DNA from: Rhodopirellula halodulae
GTDB taxonomy: Bacteria; Planctomycetota; Planctomycetia; Pirellulales; Pirellulaceae
DNA length: 64,000 bases
Assembly (NCBI RefSeq): GCF_020966775.1
Contig: NZ_JAJKFV010000002.1
Location: 558,001-622,000 of the forward strand
Reading direction: 5' to 3'
Position numbers and translations under genes: made by a program. Every line of letters starts with the position of its first letter. Within the stretch, counting starts at the first letter, position 1. The notes beneath the pieces are model-generated. The model was not told the DNA's origin. It ran no database searches and worked only from the letters and a program-made list of their open reading frames with translations. Below, piece by piece: positions 54,350-63,595 of the stretch.

Positions 54350-55763
54350 AACCACAGCGTTAAATCTTCTCGGTCAGAAGCGACGTTGGTGCTGGGTCAG
54401 TATCTTTTTAGTCGTCGGATGTGACGTCGCGAGTCTTCCCGAACACGCTCCGTCGGTTGAGGTACCGGTGGTGTCCGAGGTCGAAGCAGTCACGCCCAAC
54501 CGTTTGCCCAGTGACGAGTCGTCTGATCGATCAACGACGCGAATCTCTGAACCAACGGTCGCTTTGAAACCGGAGGGCGATGCAACGAAGTACCGTATGC
54601 TCGCGGAAGAAGCGTTGCAGAAGGGCAACGACGACGTGGCATACGAATACGCTCGCAAGGCCACACAGATCTCGCCGGATGACCCATTGGTTCTCTTCGT
54701 GATGGGAAGGGTTTTGGGTGTTCGGCATCGCTATGACGAAGCGATACGCCTTCTAAATCGTGTCGCCGAAAATGATCCTTCGGCTAGGCTGCCTTCACTG
54801 GGGCAGACGGCGCAGTGGATGGTGTTAAAGGGAGACTGGCGAGGTGCGGAGAAGAATTTCCAAGCGATCTTGCTGGACCTCCCGGACGCGATGATGGCTC
54901 ATGAGGAGTTGTCCAAACTTTTCCTCAGGCAGGGACGGCGATACGAAGCGGCAATTCATTGGAGGATTCTCTGTCGAGGTGGCATCGCTCATGAACCATG
55001 GCTACGGCAGATGTTATCGGTTTCAGTCGGTCCGCCCGAACCAATCCTGTCTGAGGAACAGGAGCCCATTGGAACGCTGGGTGAAGCCCATTTTCGCGCC
55101 TCGCACAATTCGCTCCGCGATGCGATTTCCTGGTTGCAATCCAACGGAGACAACAAGCCAGAAGAAGCAGCGTTTCTTGGAAGACTCCTGGCTTACGAAG
55201 ACGATCAGAAGTCTCTCGAAAACTGGGCGGAAGAGTTCCGTCTGCGGGAACCAAGCCGCGCAGATGGTTGGTTCGCCAAGGCGGCGGTGCACCGAATCCA
55301 TGACGAACATTCAGATGTTGTGCGGTCGATTGCGAACGCAATCTTGCTCGACCCGACCGATGCACGTGCCTATCGAATGTATTCCGAAAGCCTCTCGCTG
55401 TTACAACACAGCGAATTCGCAGAACTAGCGAATTCGCGGGCTGAATGGATTGAACGAACACAGGAAATAGGTTTGCAGCTTCTCGCCGACGGTGACGAGA
55501 AAAGCGACGAGAAAGCGGTTTTGAAAGATGAGTTGGCGGACCTGTTGGAACGACTTCAGCGTGACGACGAATCATTCGCGTGGCGAACATTGGCGATCGC
55601 CGCATCGGAAGAGAGTCCCGGTGAGATTCAGCGTATGGTTTTAGAGGTCAATCAGAAACGACTTCGATGGTTGAAGTCAAAATCTTTGACACCCAACGAA
55701 GAATTTCTTCTCTGTGGAGTGACGCTGCGACAACTGAATCAATTGGTGGCGGGATCAAAGTAG
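54342..55763 (+). CDS. TPR-repeat lipoprotein linked to the multiheme cytochrome
   Basis: A 473-residue protein with a short signal peptide and lipobox (VSIFLVVGC, Cys about 26). Several tetratricopeptide-like helical pairs follow, for example LAEEALQKGNDDVAYEYARK, then VLFVMGRVLGVRHRYDEAIR, WRGAEKNFQAILLDLPDAMM, and further pairs to about residue 430. TPR proteins provide a surface for protein assembly. The ATG lies inside the cytochrome gene end (8-base overlap), so the two products are probably made together and may form one periplasmic complex. Confidence 0.78.
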   Translation: MSETTALNLLGQKRRWCWVSIFLVVGCDVASLPEHAPSVEVPVVSEVEAVTPNRLPSDESSDRSTTRISEPTVALKPEGDATKYRMLAEEALQKGNDDVAYEYARKATQISPDDPLVLFVMGRVLGVRHRYDEAIRLLNRVAENDPSARLPSLGQTAQWMVLKGDWRGAEKNFQAILLDLPDAMMAHEELSKLFLRQGRRYEAAIHWRILCRGGIAHEPWLRQMLSVSVGPPEPILSEEQEPIGTLGEAHFRASHNSLRDAISWLQSNGDNKPEEAAFLGRLLAYEDDQKSLENWAEEFRLREPSRADGWFAKAAVHRIHDEHSDVVRSIANAILLDPTDARAYRMYSESLSLLQHSEFAELANSRAEWIERTQEIGLQLLADGDEKSDEKAVLKDELADLLERLQRDDESFAWRTLAIAASEESPGEIQRMVLEVNQKRLRWLKSKSLTPNEEFLLCGVTLRQLNQLVAGSK

Positions 55764-57218
55764 TCATGCATCTCGAAGCCAACTCCGCCAGTTTTGGGCG
55801 TAGAGTTCGAGGAATTCGTCGGTGGTGGTCGCGTTCCAGAGATTGCGGTTCCAGGAGGCGGAGATGCAGATTCGGCCCCAGTTGACGCAAATGGCGAGCG
55901 AAATGTTGGTGTTGTCTCGCGGTGGTGGTGCCGCCAGCACATCCGTCAAACGCGCGTCTCCAATCTGGCGTTGGCCGTCCACTTCTGGGAAGCGATTCTT
56001 CATCCCTCGCGAGATGTCGCCCGCGTAGGTGAGAACGCTGGTGGTCATTCGGCGGCTCTTTCGAATCGCCCATCGAAAGAAACGAGGGTGGTTTGAGGCG
56101 GCTTTCAGACCATCCAGAAAGTCGAGGTGAACTCGAGTGGCTTTGATGTCAGCAACTTCTTCGCGAACGCTGGCGATCAGATCATGGATGTTCTGGCACT
56201 GGTCTTTGCGTCGACCCAGAAACGCGAAGCTCAATCGGTTGCACGCCGGTAGGTTGAGGTCTCCTCGCGATCGCAGGTCGACAGGCATCAACAAACGGTA
56301 TCGTTTGGCTGCGCCATGACCATGTTGTTGTTCCCACTGTTCGAAGGTTTGAAACAGCAGTGCGATCGACAATTCGTTCAAGCTGACGTTCAGCGCGGAA
56401 CATGCATCTTGGATTGCCTCTGATTCAGCCACGTCGAACCGATAGTGTCGAAGTGGATCGTCATGGCTAGAATGACTTGGTGAGTTGTCAACGTGCTTCT
56501 GCGAGCTTCCCCGAGAAGGCGACAGCGATGCGGGAAGTTGAAAGTGAAAGTAGTACGCGTTACGCAACCGGTCCCAAGTTGTCAGGGACTTCTTCGGTGG
56601 TTTCGAAAGCAATTCACCGAGATCCATTCGCTCCCGTAAACGTTCCGGGACCGGGGTGGACCGAGCAGCCAAACGTGAGGATCGCCCGCACTCGGGATCG
56701 CTCGTTTCGCGTGCGTAATGCGTCAGTACGCTCAACAGAATTTGTCGTATCGCGACGCCATCGCAACACACGTGATGCAATTGCAGGACCACGCGAGAGA
56801 CCGGTTTTGCAGCCTTCGAGGTCGATTGCGAAGGCTTCGGCGAATTAGATTCATGATCCGTCAGGTACCAGACGCGGCAACCGGATTCTTTGAACAGGTC
56901 AAAGGGATGTGGGCGTGGGTTGTCGGGTGAACCGGTGGTGAGCGGGAGGTCACCAGAACGGAGCAATCGCGGCGCGAGTTCCCGCTCAAAATGCCAAAAA
57001 TATTGGCCGTTGGTTTCCGCAATTTTGCAGGAGAGCAGGGGATGTTCGTCGACCGTGCGATCCACCGCGGACTGAAGTTTGACAGGATCCAGGGCCGTCG
57101 AAAAATGCAGTTCCACAAAGCTCGTTAGAGGACAAGCTTCGGTTTCGTCGAGAATGAAAAACGTTTCCAGCGGAGTCAGCGGCAGCGGAAACAAGGGGTC
57201 GGTGGTCTCGGCGAGCAT
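55764..57218 (-). CDS. Condensation-domain/PapA-like acyltransferase (HHxxxDG)
   Basis: A 484-residue protein of the CoA-dependent acyltransferase fold. It starts LPLTPLETFFILDE, typical of the polyketide-associated PapA and wax-ester-type groups, and has the catalytic HHVCCDG (148-154), i.e. HHxxxDG. The C-terminal half shows LLMPVDLRSRGDLNLPACNR and SLAICVNWGRICISASWN, a floor-strand region of the fold. It would esterify or amidate an acyl donor onto an acceptor. It is the last gene of a run with a BshB1-like deacetylase and a membrane propeller. ATG 57218 is chosen; GTG 57263 is possible. Confidence 0.78.
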   Translation of the reverse strand: MLAETTDPLFPLPLTPLETFFILDETEACPLTSFVELHFSTALDPVKLQSAVDRTVDEHPLLSCKIAETNGQYFWHFERELAPRLLRSGDLPLTTGSPDNPRPHPFDLFKESGCRVWYLTDHESNSPKPSQSTSKAAKPVSRVVLQLHHVCCDGVAIRQILLSVLTHYARETSDPECGRSSRLAARSTPVPERLRERMDLGELLSKPPKKSLTTWDRLRNAYYFHFQLPASLSPSRGSSQKHVDNSPSHSSHDDPLRHYRFDVAESEAIQDACSALNVSLNELSIALLFQTFEQWEQQHGHGAAKRYRLLMPVDLRSRGDLNLPACNRLSFAFLGRRKDQCQNIHDLIASVREEVADIKATRVHLDFLDGLKAASNHPRFFRWAIRKSRRMTTSVLTYAGDISRGMKNRFPEVDGQRQIGDARLTDVLAAPPPRDNTNISLAICVNWGRICISASWNRNLWNATTTDEFLELYAQNWRSWLRDA

Positions 57219-57297
57219 TTCAAAACCGATGCGAAGAAAAGGGCGGAGCGGAAAGCTCGCCACTTCAAACTAGCTCGCGACCCTCAAAAATCAAATC

Positions 57298-58053
57298 TCA
57301 GATCAAATCACGAAGACTGGACATCGCCAGCGGTTCTTTGGTGGCAAAGGGTTCGCCGTACTGACGTTCGATCAAACGGCCCCAGTAAGCCGCGTCGTCA
57401 CGAAAACGATCGGTGAGGCTGGGCGGTCCCGGATCGCGACCGGTGATGAATTGGCTCTCGTAAGCTCGAATCGCATCGAGCTTTCGATCCCACTGATCCG
57501 AAATGTCCACGATCCAACTGGGCTGAACCGCCAACCGAAGATGGATGCAGAAATAGTAGTAGAGTCGTTCCGGATGATGTCGTGGTCCGGGCATCGCGGT
57601 CTTGCTCAGTTTGGCGTGGAAGCGAGCCGCCTCCACCAATTGAGTTGCAGCGATGTGGTCGGGGTGAGCATCGTGGTAATACGGTGCAAACAACCATCGA
57701 GGCCGCAAGCAACGAACGAAGGAAGCGATGTGTTCTCGGGCTGGCAAACTGGCTTCGACCGCACGATTGGTTAACCCGGCGTTGCCCCGCCAAGTCAGCT
57801 TCATGATTTCCGTTGCGTGAGCGGTTTCGCGACGCCGTATTTCCAGGCTGCCGTGCGGTGTGGGTTCACCGCTCGTCAAATCCAGCACGCCGACACGCAT
57901 GCCTTCATCGATCATTCGCATAATGGTCCCACCCATTCCCAGTTCGGCGTCGTCCGGGTGCGGTGCGACGACCAAGAAATCCAATGGCGGTATCTGATCG
58001 GGATCCGGGTAGGGATCGGAATCACTGAAGACGGAAGAGGTCAATGCGTTCAT
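57298..58053 (-). CDS. bshB1: PIG-L deacetylase, BshB1-like
   Basis: A 251-residue zinc deacetylase. Metal-binding residues are in [13 protein letters not shown] (His32, Asp35) and AHPDHIAA (His130 or His133), with [17 protein letters not shown] and [12 protein letters not shown], and [20 protein letters not shown] matching the bacillithiol-synthesis group BshB1. BshB1 removes the acetyl from GlcNAc-malate in bacillithiol synthesis. Neither BshA nor BshC lies in the window, so it may serve bacillithiol or another N-acetyl sugar. Its ATG overlaps the stop of the upstream gene (ATGA at 58050-58053). Confidence 0.82.
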   Translation of the reverse strand: MNALTSSVFSDSDPYPDPDQIPPLDFLVVAPHPDDAELGMGGTIMRMIDEGMRVGVLDLTSGEPTPHGSLEIRRRETAHATEIMKLTWRGNAGLTNRAVEASLPAREHIASFVRCLRPRWLFAPYYHDAHPDHIAATQLVEAARFHAKLSKTAMPGPRHHPERLYYYFCIHLRLAVQPSWIVDISDQWDRKLDAIRAYESQFITGRDPGPPSLTDRFRDDAAYWGRLIERQYGEPFATKEPLAMSSLRDLI

Positions 58054-59795
58054 TCAGGTAGTTCCAGTGCGATGGCTTGTCGGGCGTTGCGAACGAGAAT
58101 CAAATTGCCAACGACTGTGGGGATGTTCCACGTCTTGTGCTGGAGGGCTGGGATGCGAAGGATCTCGCGGTATTCATCAGGAGTCGCTTCGACCAGCAAC
58201 ACTTCGCCTTCTTCGGATTGAACGACCAAAACATCGTCGATCAAAACGGCTTGACCTTGGCCGCAGCGTTCTCGTCGTGACTGCTCCCACAACCGTTTAC
58301 CGGATTCGACTTCGACAGCCTGCAAAGCCCCGTTGCTGATGCCATAGGCGATCCCGTCTTGGACCAAGCAATGATTGAATTTGGTTTTCAAGACACGAGA
58401 TGAATGCCAAAGTTCAGTGACTTCAAAGGAGCGAGCTTCTTCTGAATCATTCGTTGTTTCGGCCCATGTAACAGAGATCAACGAACTTCCACCGCCATAG
58501 CCTTTGCCGATGAGAAACTGATCTTTGCCGGCTGGGATGGCGGCGGCGCAGTTGGCACCCGAGTTGGACTTGCCTTCCCAAGGAAACGACCACAGAACCG
58601 ATCCCGATGAGATGTCGTGGCCGGTGATGTCGGCTTCGTTGACCGACACAATCTGACGTTTGCCACCCAATGTCATGACCATCGGCGATGCGTAGCTGAT
58701 CTGTTGGTTGCCGGCTCGCCACCGCATGTCGCCCGAGTCGGCGTCCAGCGCGATCAGCGAACGGCCTTTTTCCGCGGCAGCGTCGGGTCCACCAAGCGGG
58801 ATGATGCACAATCCATCGGTCAACAAAGGTGAACCTGATCGTCCCCATAAAATCGCGGCTTCGGAATCCTCTTTGTTCCAACCACTGACTTCCAACAGGT
58901 CTTTCTGCCAGATGACCTCGCCGGTTGCCAGATTTAAACACCACAATCTTCCGGTGGCTCCTTGAGCGTACACGCGTGCGGGATGTTCTTCGTTGGCCGG
59001 AACAATGGCTGGGGTGGAACGCGGTCCGCCACCTCCGAGGGCTTGGAAATGGCTGGCTTCATGATCGACCAACCAAAGCAATTGCCCGTCGGACAAACGA
59101 TACGCGGTGACACATTCACTTTCGTCGCGTTGTTCCAGCGTCACCGCCACGTTGTCAAAGACTGCAAAAGAGGACCAGCCTTCGCCGACACCGATGTCCC
59201 AGCGCCGCGAAACCTGATCCAGCGAGGTCGGAATCTCGAATTGTCGGTCGGTCACGATTCCGGTGCGTTGGTCCCCGAGAAACTGAGACCAGGTTGTTTG
59301 AGACGCTGCGGTTTCGTCCGTTGGAATCGTGGCATCCTCCGTGATTTCCTTGGGTGATTGCTCGGTCAGCGGGTTGACCTTCATCGCGGGAGTCGAGGAT
59401 CCGCCGAAACGCCATGAAAACCGAGGGAACATTTCCCCAGAAAAACTTTCAAACTTGAACAGCGTTGCGGCGATGCCGATCAAGCCAAGGCAGCAGGCGG
59501 GCACGAGCCATGGACGTGAAGCCGCCATGGCCGCACGCTGAAGTTGGTACAAGGCAATCAGTAGAACAATGCCAACCACCGCCAAACTTTGCAGCAAAGC
59601 GGCTTGGTAGTCAGTTCCGGGTGCACGCCACTGAATCAATCCAATCACCATCGCACCGGCGATGACTGAAACGATCGCGCGTAGAATGCGACGGCGGATG
59701 ACCAAGTCGGCATCGGTGGTCACTGACGCGGCATTCGAGTCAGATTCAGATGCCTTCACTTGGTTGGCATCGGATGTGTTGGAATGATCGGTCAT
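58050..59795 (-). CDS. Membrane-anchored PQQ-like beta-propeller protein
   Basis: A 581-residue protein. After a polar start there are two or three hydrophobic helices (RAIVSVIAGAMVIGLIQW, then SLAVVGIVLLIALYQ and a third, WLVPACCLGLIGIAATLF). The outer part is an eight-bladed-type propeller with repeats such as TAYRLSDGQLLWLVD, CLNLATGEVIWQKD, IALDADSGDMRWRAG, HDISSGSVLWSFPWE and VEVESGKRLWEQS. ATG 59795 is used. It is the first gene of a coupled run with bshB1 and the HHxxxDG acyltransferase. Whether it binds PQQ is not clear. Confidence 0.83.
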   Translation of the reverse strand: MTDHSNTSDANQVKASESDSNAASVTTDADLVIRRRILRAIVSVIAGAMVIGLIQWRAPGTDYQAALLQSLAVVGIVLLIALYQLQRAAMAASRPWLVPACCLGLIGIAATLFKFESFSGEMFPRFSWRFGGSSTPAMKVNPLTEQSPKEITEDATIPTDETAASQTTWSQFLGDQRTGIVTDRQFEIPTSLDQVSRRWDIGVGEGWSSFAVFDNVAVTLEQRDESECVTAYRLSDGQLLWLVDHEASHFQALGGGGPRSTPAIVPANEEHPARVYAQGATGRLWCLNLATGEVIWQKDLLEVSGWNKEDSEAAILWGRSGSPLLTDGLCIIPLGGPDAAAEKGRSLIALDADSGDMRWRAGNQQISYASPMVMTLGGKRQIVSVNEADITGHDISSGSVLWSFPWEGKSNSGANCAAAIPAGKDQFLIGKGYGGGSSLISVTWAETTNDSEEARSFEVTELWHSSRVLKTKFNHCLVQDGIAYGISNGALQAVEVESGKRLWEQSRRERCGQGQAVLIDDVLVVQSEEGEVLLVEATPDEYREILRIPALQHKTWNIPTVVGNLILVRNARQAIALELPE

Positions 59796-59878
59796 GGTCG
59801 ACCAGTCAAAATGAGTGAGAGATGTTGAAACGCAGGAAAAACCGTCCGGCTTCCGTGCACGGTAACACGTTGCCACGA

Positions 59879-60733
59879 ATGGCGGAATTAGTTCCCCATG
59901 CTGATTTAGCGCGCCCGATGCGGTTGGCGTTTATTTCGGACCTGCATCTGTTCAGTTCGCGATGTCACTATGACCGTCACGAACCTGCTATCCGCCGCGC
60001 GTTGGAGGCATCGGACGTCTGCGTTTGGGGCGGCGATCTGTTTGATTTTTGCTGGAGCCAGTTGGGTGACGGTGAGCAATCGCGAAGGGCGGCGGTCGAT
60101 TGGTTGGAAGATTGGCGAAGTGAATTTCCGGATAAGGTGTTTGTTTACCTCAATGGCAACCACGATGCGCAAGCCAAATTCCGGGATTCATTGTCAGAGT
60201 GGGCCAAGCCACACGCTCGCAGCGGTGATCAGCAGCATCAGAATTTGAGTCCCGTGACGAAGGACTCCGTAAAAAGTTCGGAACCGACCCGGTTGAGTTT
60301 GCGTCCGGGTGCCATTCATGTCGGCTGGGACGCCCTGCGTTTTGCGGACACCTTGTTGGTCCACGGGGACGTGATGGAGGGCGGCAATCATGACATGGCG
60401 CTTGCTCAGTACCGACATCGCTGGTCGCACGAACCCAACACTTCGCCCGCGAATCTTCAGAATGGTTTGTACGATGCCGCCGTGACGGCGCGTTTGCACT
60501 TGGCCGCGGCGAGCGTCGTTCATCGACGTCGTTCGACCTGTTTGCGATTGTTGCATTGGGCCCGTCAGCAACCGGCATGGCTGCATCACGATCTGAAAAG
60601 AATTGTCTTCGGTCACACACATCGGCATATTAATGGCGTGCGAGTTGCAGGGATCGATTTTTACAACGGTGGTGCCGCGGTAAGGCACGTGAAGTTCGAT
60701 CCGGTGCTTCTCCAGGTGTCATGCCGAGATTGA
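59879..60733 (+). CDS. Metallophosphoesterase (UDP-2,3-diacylglucosamine hydrolase-like)
   Basis: A 284-residue calcineurin-like phosphoesterase. All metal-site motifs are present: LAFISDLHLFSS (D-x-H), VWGGDLFDF (GD), LNGNHDAQA (GNHD), LLVHGDVMEGG (H) and IVFGHTHRHIN (GHTH). The insertion between GNHD and the next His is longer than in LpxH. LpxH-type enzymes cut UDP-2,3-diacylglucosamine in lipid A synthesis, but other substrates are possible. ATG 59879 is chosen; ATG 59822 would add 19 residues and leave only 26 bases to the divergent gene. Confidence 0.78.
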   Translation: MAELVPHADLARPMRLAFISDLHLFSSRCHYDRHEPAIRRALEASDVCVWGGDLFDFCWSQLGDGEQSRRAAVDWLEDWRSEFPDKVFVYLNGNHDAQAKFRDSLSEWAKPHARSGDQQHQNLSPVTKDSVKSSEPTRLSLRPGAIHVGWDALRFADTLLVHGDVMEGGNHDMALAQYRHRWSHEPNTSPANLQNGLYDAAVTARLHLAAASVVHRRRSTCLRLLHWARQQPAWLHHDLKRIVFGHTHRHINGVRVAGIDFYNGGAAVRHVKFDPVLLQVSCRD

Positions 60734-60978
60734 GCGTTTTTCGCGAGATCTTAATGGTACGCTCCCCCCACCTAAGTCGGGACGGAGGGAACTTGGTTTT
60801 CCTTGGATGCAGAAGTTTGCAATTCGTTTCAATGCGTCCGTGGCTTGGGATACACTGCTGCGTATGAGTCAGAGGCGGACTGACCGGAGAACCCAGGTGA
60901 TCACAGGATCACGTGGCTGTCTATCGTCGTGAAAACTCTGTCAGCCGATTCGTTGTCAGCGAACCGGAAAGCTGCTCT

Positions 60979-62529
60979 ATGCAAAATCAATCGCAGTCGT
61001 TTCAGTCGCAATCCAGTTCCTCAGATATGGATTCGATGCAGTCGCAAAGTCAAACCGGGATGAACCCTTGTTTGCCGGGTTATGAAACGGATTGCTTCTT
61101 CGATGAGGTGGTGGACCAAAAGGGCGTGGCACGTCCGGATTCCGTGGCCTTGGTGGATTTGATCAATCGTTTGCCACCTGGCGAATTGAAGCGTCGCCAA
61201 CAAGCCATCGAACGGTCGCTGTACCAGATGGGAATCACGTTCACGGTTTACAGTGATTCGGCCGGCACAGAAAAGATCATGCCGTTCGACATCGTGCCTC
61301 GGATTGTGGCGCCGGACGTTTGGACTCACATCGACAGCGGGTTGAAGCAACGTATCCGTGCTCTCAACCGATTCCTTTCCGACATCTACAACGAACGCAA
61401 AATCATTGCCGACGGCATCATCCCGGCGACGGTGATCGATTCCTGTCCCGCATACCTGGATCAGTGCAAGGGTTTGCGTCCACCGCATGACGTTTGGTGT
61501 CACATCACCGGAACGGATTTGGTGCGTGACAACGAGGGCAATGTCTTTGTGCTCGAAGACAATTTGCGCTGCCCATCGGGCGTGTCCTACGTGTTGCAAA
61601 ACCGTTCGGTGATGAAGCGGAACTTCCCACAAGCCTTCACGGCTTCGAAGGTGCGTCCGGTCAGCGATTATCCATCACGGCTGTATCAGATGTTGCGTCG
61701 GATGGCACCGATGGAGAACGCGGATCCCAATGTCGTTGTGTTGACACCCGGAGTTTACAACAGCGCCTATTACGAACATTCGTACTTGGCGCACCAAATG
61801 GGCGTGGAGTTGGTCGAAGGTCGTGATTTGTTGGTCAAAGACGATCGGGTCTACTCTCGAACCACGGACGGATTGCAGCAGGTCGATGTGATCTATCGTC
61901 GCGTCGATGACACGTTTTTGGATCCGAAGGTTTTCAACCCGGACTCGGTCCTTGGCGTTCCCGGTTTGATGGCGGCTTACCGCGCCGGCAACGTGGCTTT
62001 GGCCAATGCGCCGGGAACCGGCGTGGCAGATGACAAAGTGGTCTACGCCTACGTGCCTGAGATGATTCGTTACTACTTGGGCGAAGAACCCATTTTGTCC
62101 AACGTGCCGACTTACCTTTGTGACCGGGAAGACGATCGCGCTTATGTGTTGGATCATCTAGACGAGCTCGTGGTGAAAGCCGCGGGTGAGTCAGGCGGCT
62201 ATGGCATCCTGATAGGACCGCAGGCCAGCCCCGAAGAGCGACAAGAATTCGCGGCCAAGATCAAAGAGAACCCGCGGAACTATATCGCTCAACCGACGCT
62301 TCAACTATCTCGCGTGCCGACCATGGTCGAAGAACACCTGGAAGGTCGTCACGTGGATCTGCGGCCGTACATTCTGTGCGAAGGACCTGACGATGTTTGG
62401 GTTTTGCCTGGCGGTCTGACTCGAGTCGCTCTGAAGAAGGGCTGCTTGGTCGTCAATTCATCTCAGGGCGGTGGCAGCAAAGACACATGGGTGGTCGCTC
62501 AGGCTGGTGAAACTGTCGCTCGGTTGTAG
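60979..62529 (+). CDS. Circularly permuted ATP-grasp protein
   Basis: A 516-residue protein of the CP_ATPgrasp_1 family (DUF404/DUF407). The first 30 residues are almost only Gln, Ser and Met (MQNQSQSFQSQSSSSD, then MDSMQSQSQTG), then CFFDEVVDQKGVARP. Conserved parts are WTHIDSGLKQRIRALNRFL, VLEDNLRCPSGVSYVL, VDVIYRRVDDTFLDP, VVKAAGESGGYGIL and VLPGGLTRVALKKG. These are the expected ATP-binding and Mg blocks. It is thought to join a carboxylate to an amine. It forms an operon with the two genes that follow; this trio recurs in many bacteria, and its product is not known. Confidence 0.9.
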   Translation: MQNQSQSFQSQSSSSDMDSMQSQSQTGMNPCLPGYETDCFFDEVVDQKGVARPDSVALVDLINRLPPGELKRRQQAIERSLYQMGITFTVYSDSAGTEKIMPFDIVPRIVAPDVWTHIDSGLKQRIRALNRFLSDIYNERKIIADGIIPATVIDSCPAYLDQCKGLRPPHDVWCHITGTDLVRDNEGNVFVLEDNLRCPSGVSYVLQNRSVMKRNFPQAFTASKVRPVSDYPSRLYQMLRRMAPMENADPNVVVLTPGVYNSAYYEHSYLAHQMGVELVEGRDLLVKDDRVYSRTTDGLQQVDVIYRRVDDTFLDPKVFNPDSVLGVPGLMAAYRAGNVALANAPGTGVADDKVVYAYVPEMIRYYLGEEPILSNVPTYLCDREDDRAYVLDHLDELVVKAAGESGGYGILIGPQASPEERQEFAAKIKENPRNYIAQPTLQLSRVPTMVEEHLEGRHVDLRPYILCEGPDDVWVLPGGLTRVALKKGCLVVNSSQGGGSKDTWVVAQAGETVARL

Positions 62530-62644
62530 TTGCGTGGCATTGTTTTCGTGCGACCATCGTTCCACGGGATCTCTACCGCCACGTTGCTGATTGGCACTGG
62601 ATCTCCACTCTTCTTGCTCTTCGTTTTTTGCAGACACCACTGAT

Positions 62645-63595
62645 ATGCTTTCCCGCGTTGCCGAATCCGTTTACTGGATGAGTCGCCAAGTGGAGCGTGC
62701 CGAGAACATCGCACGTTTCTTGGAAGTCACATTGAATTTGATCCTTGATCAGCCGGAGAACTTGGTGGACCCATGGAGTCCGCTGGTCCAAGTCACCGCT
62801 GATGAGGAATGGTTCGAAGCCAAATATGGCAAACCGGACAGCCGCAACGTGGTTCAGTTCTTGGCGTTTGACGACGAGTACCCGAACTCGATGGTTTCGT
62901 GCTTACGAGCCGCCCGCGAAAATGCTCGCGGGGTTCGTGAGACGCTGTCGTCCGAAGCCTTCGAGCAGCTCAATGAGTTTTATCATTTCGTGGGCGAAGC
63001 CTCTGCTGCTGCCGCGATGGATCCGACCAGCCAGTTCTTTGACGATGTGCGTCGACAAACGTTGCTGTGGAGCGGTGTGTTTGCCAGCACGATGGCCCAA
63101 GATCAAGGTTGGCACTTCGCGAATGTGGGGCGGATGCTCGAGCGAGCCGACAAGACTTCCCGAATCTTGGATGTGAAGTATTTCAATCTGCTGCCAAACT
63201 TGGCGGACGTCGGAACGGCGGTGGATGATTTGCAGTGGTCGGCATTGCTGTTGGCGATCAGTGGGTTTGAAGCCTACCGGCGCGATCATCATCAAATCGA
63301 AATCGAAAAGGTGGTGGATTTCTTTTTGTTCAATCGAACCTTCCCCCGGTCGATTCATCACTGCATCGCGTCGGCGGGATGGTCGTTGCGAGAAATTGAA
63401 GAAGCGTCCGAGAGCAATCTTCAACGGACGGCACGTCCCATTTTGGATGAACTGCAGCATCGTTTGGCTCACACGCAAGTCAAAGAAGCCCTCGCGGGCG
63501 GAATGCACCAGTTTGTTGATTCGGTCCAGATCGAAATCAACCAGATTGGTGAAGCACTCGGACAAGACTATTTTCAAACATCGGTGAATTCATGA
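62645..63595 (+). CDS. Alpha-E (DUF403) domain protein
   Basis: A 316-residue mainly helical protein that begins MLSRVAESVYWMSRQVERAE, the hallmark of the alpha-E family. It then shows LEVTLNLILDQPENL, LREIEEASESNL and the C-terminal AHTQVKEALAGGMHQFVD. The family always accompanies a circularly permuted ATP-grasp protein and a transglutaminase-like protein and probably works with them. It starts 115 bases after the ATP-grasp gene. The stop overlaps the next ATG (ATGA at 63592-63595). Confidence 0.9.
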   Translation: MLSRVAESVYWMSRQVERAENIARFLEVTLNLILDQPENLVDPWSPLVQVTADEEWFEAKYGKPDSRNVVQFLAFDDEYPNSMVSCLRAARENARGVRETLSSEAFEQLNEFYHFVGEASAAAAMDPTSQFFDDVRRQTLLWSGVFASTMAQDQGWHFANVGRMLERADKTSRILDVKYFNLLPNLADVGTAVDDLQWSALLLAISGFEAYRRDHHQIEIEKVVDFFLFNRTFPRSIHHCIASAGWSLREIEEASESNLQRTARPILDELQHRLAHTQVKEALAGGMHQFVDSVQIEINQIGEALGQDYFQTSVNS

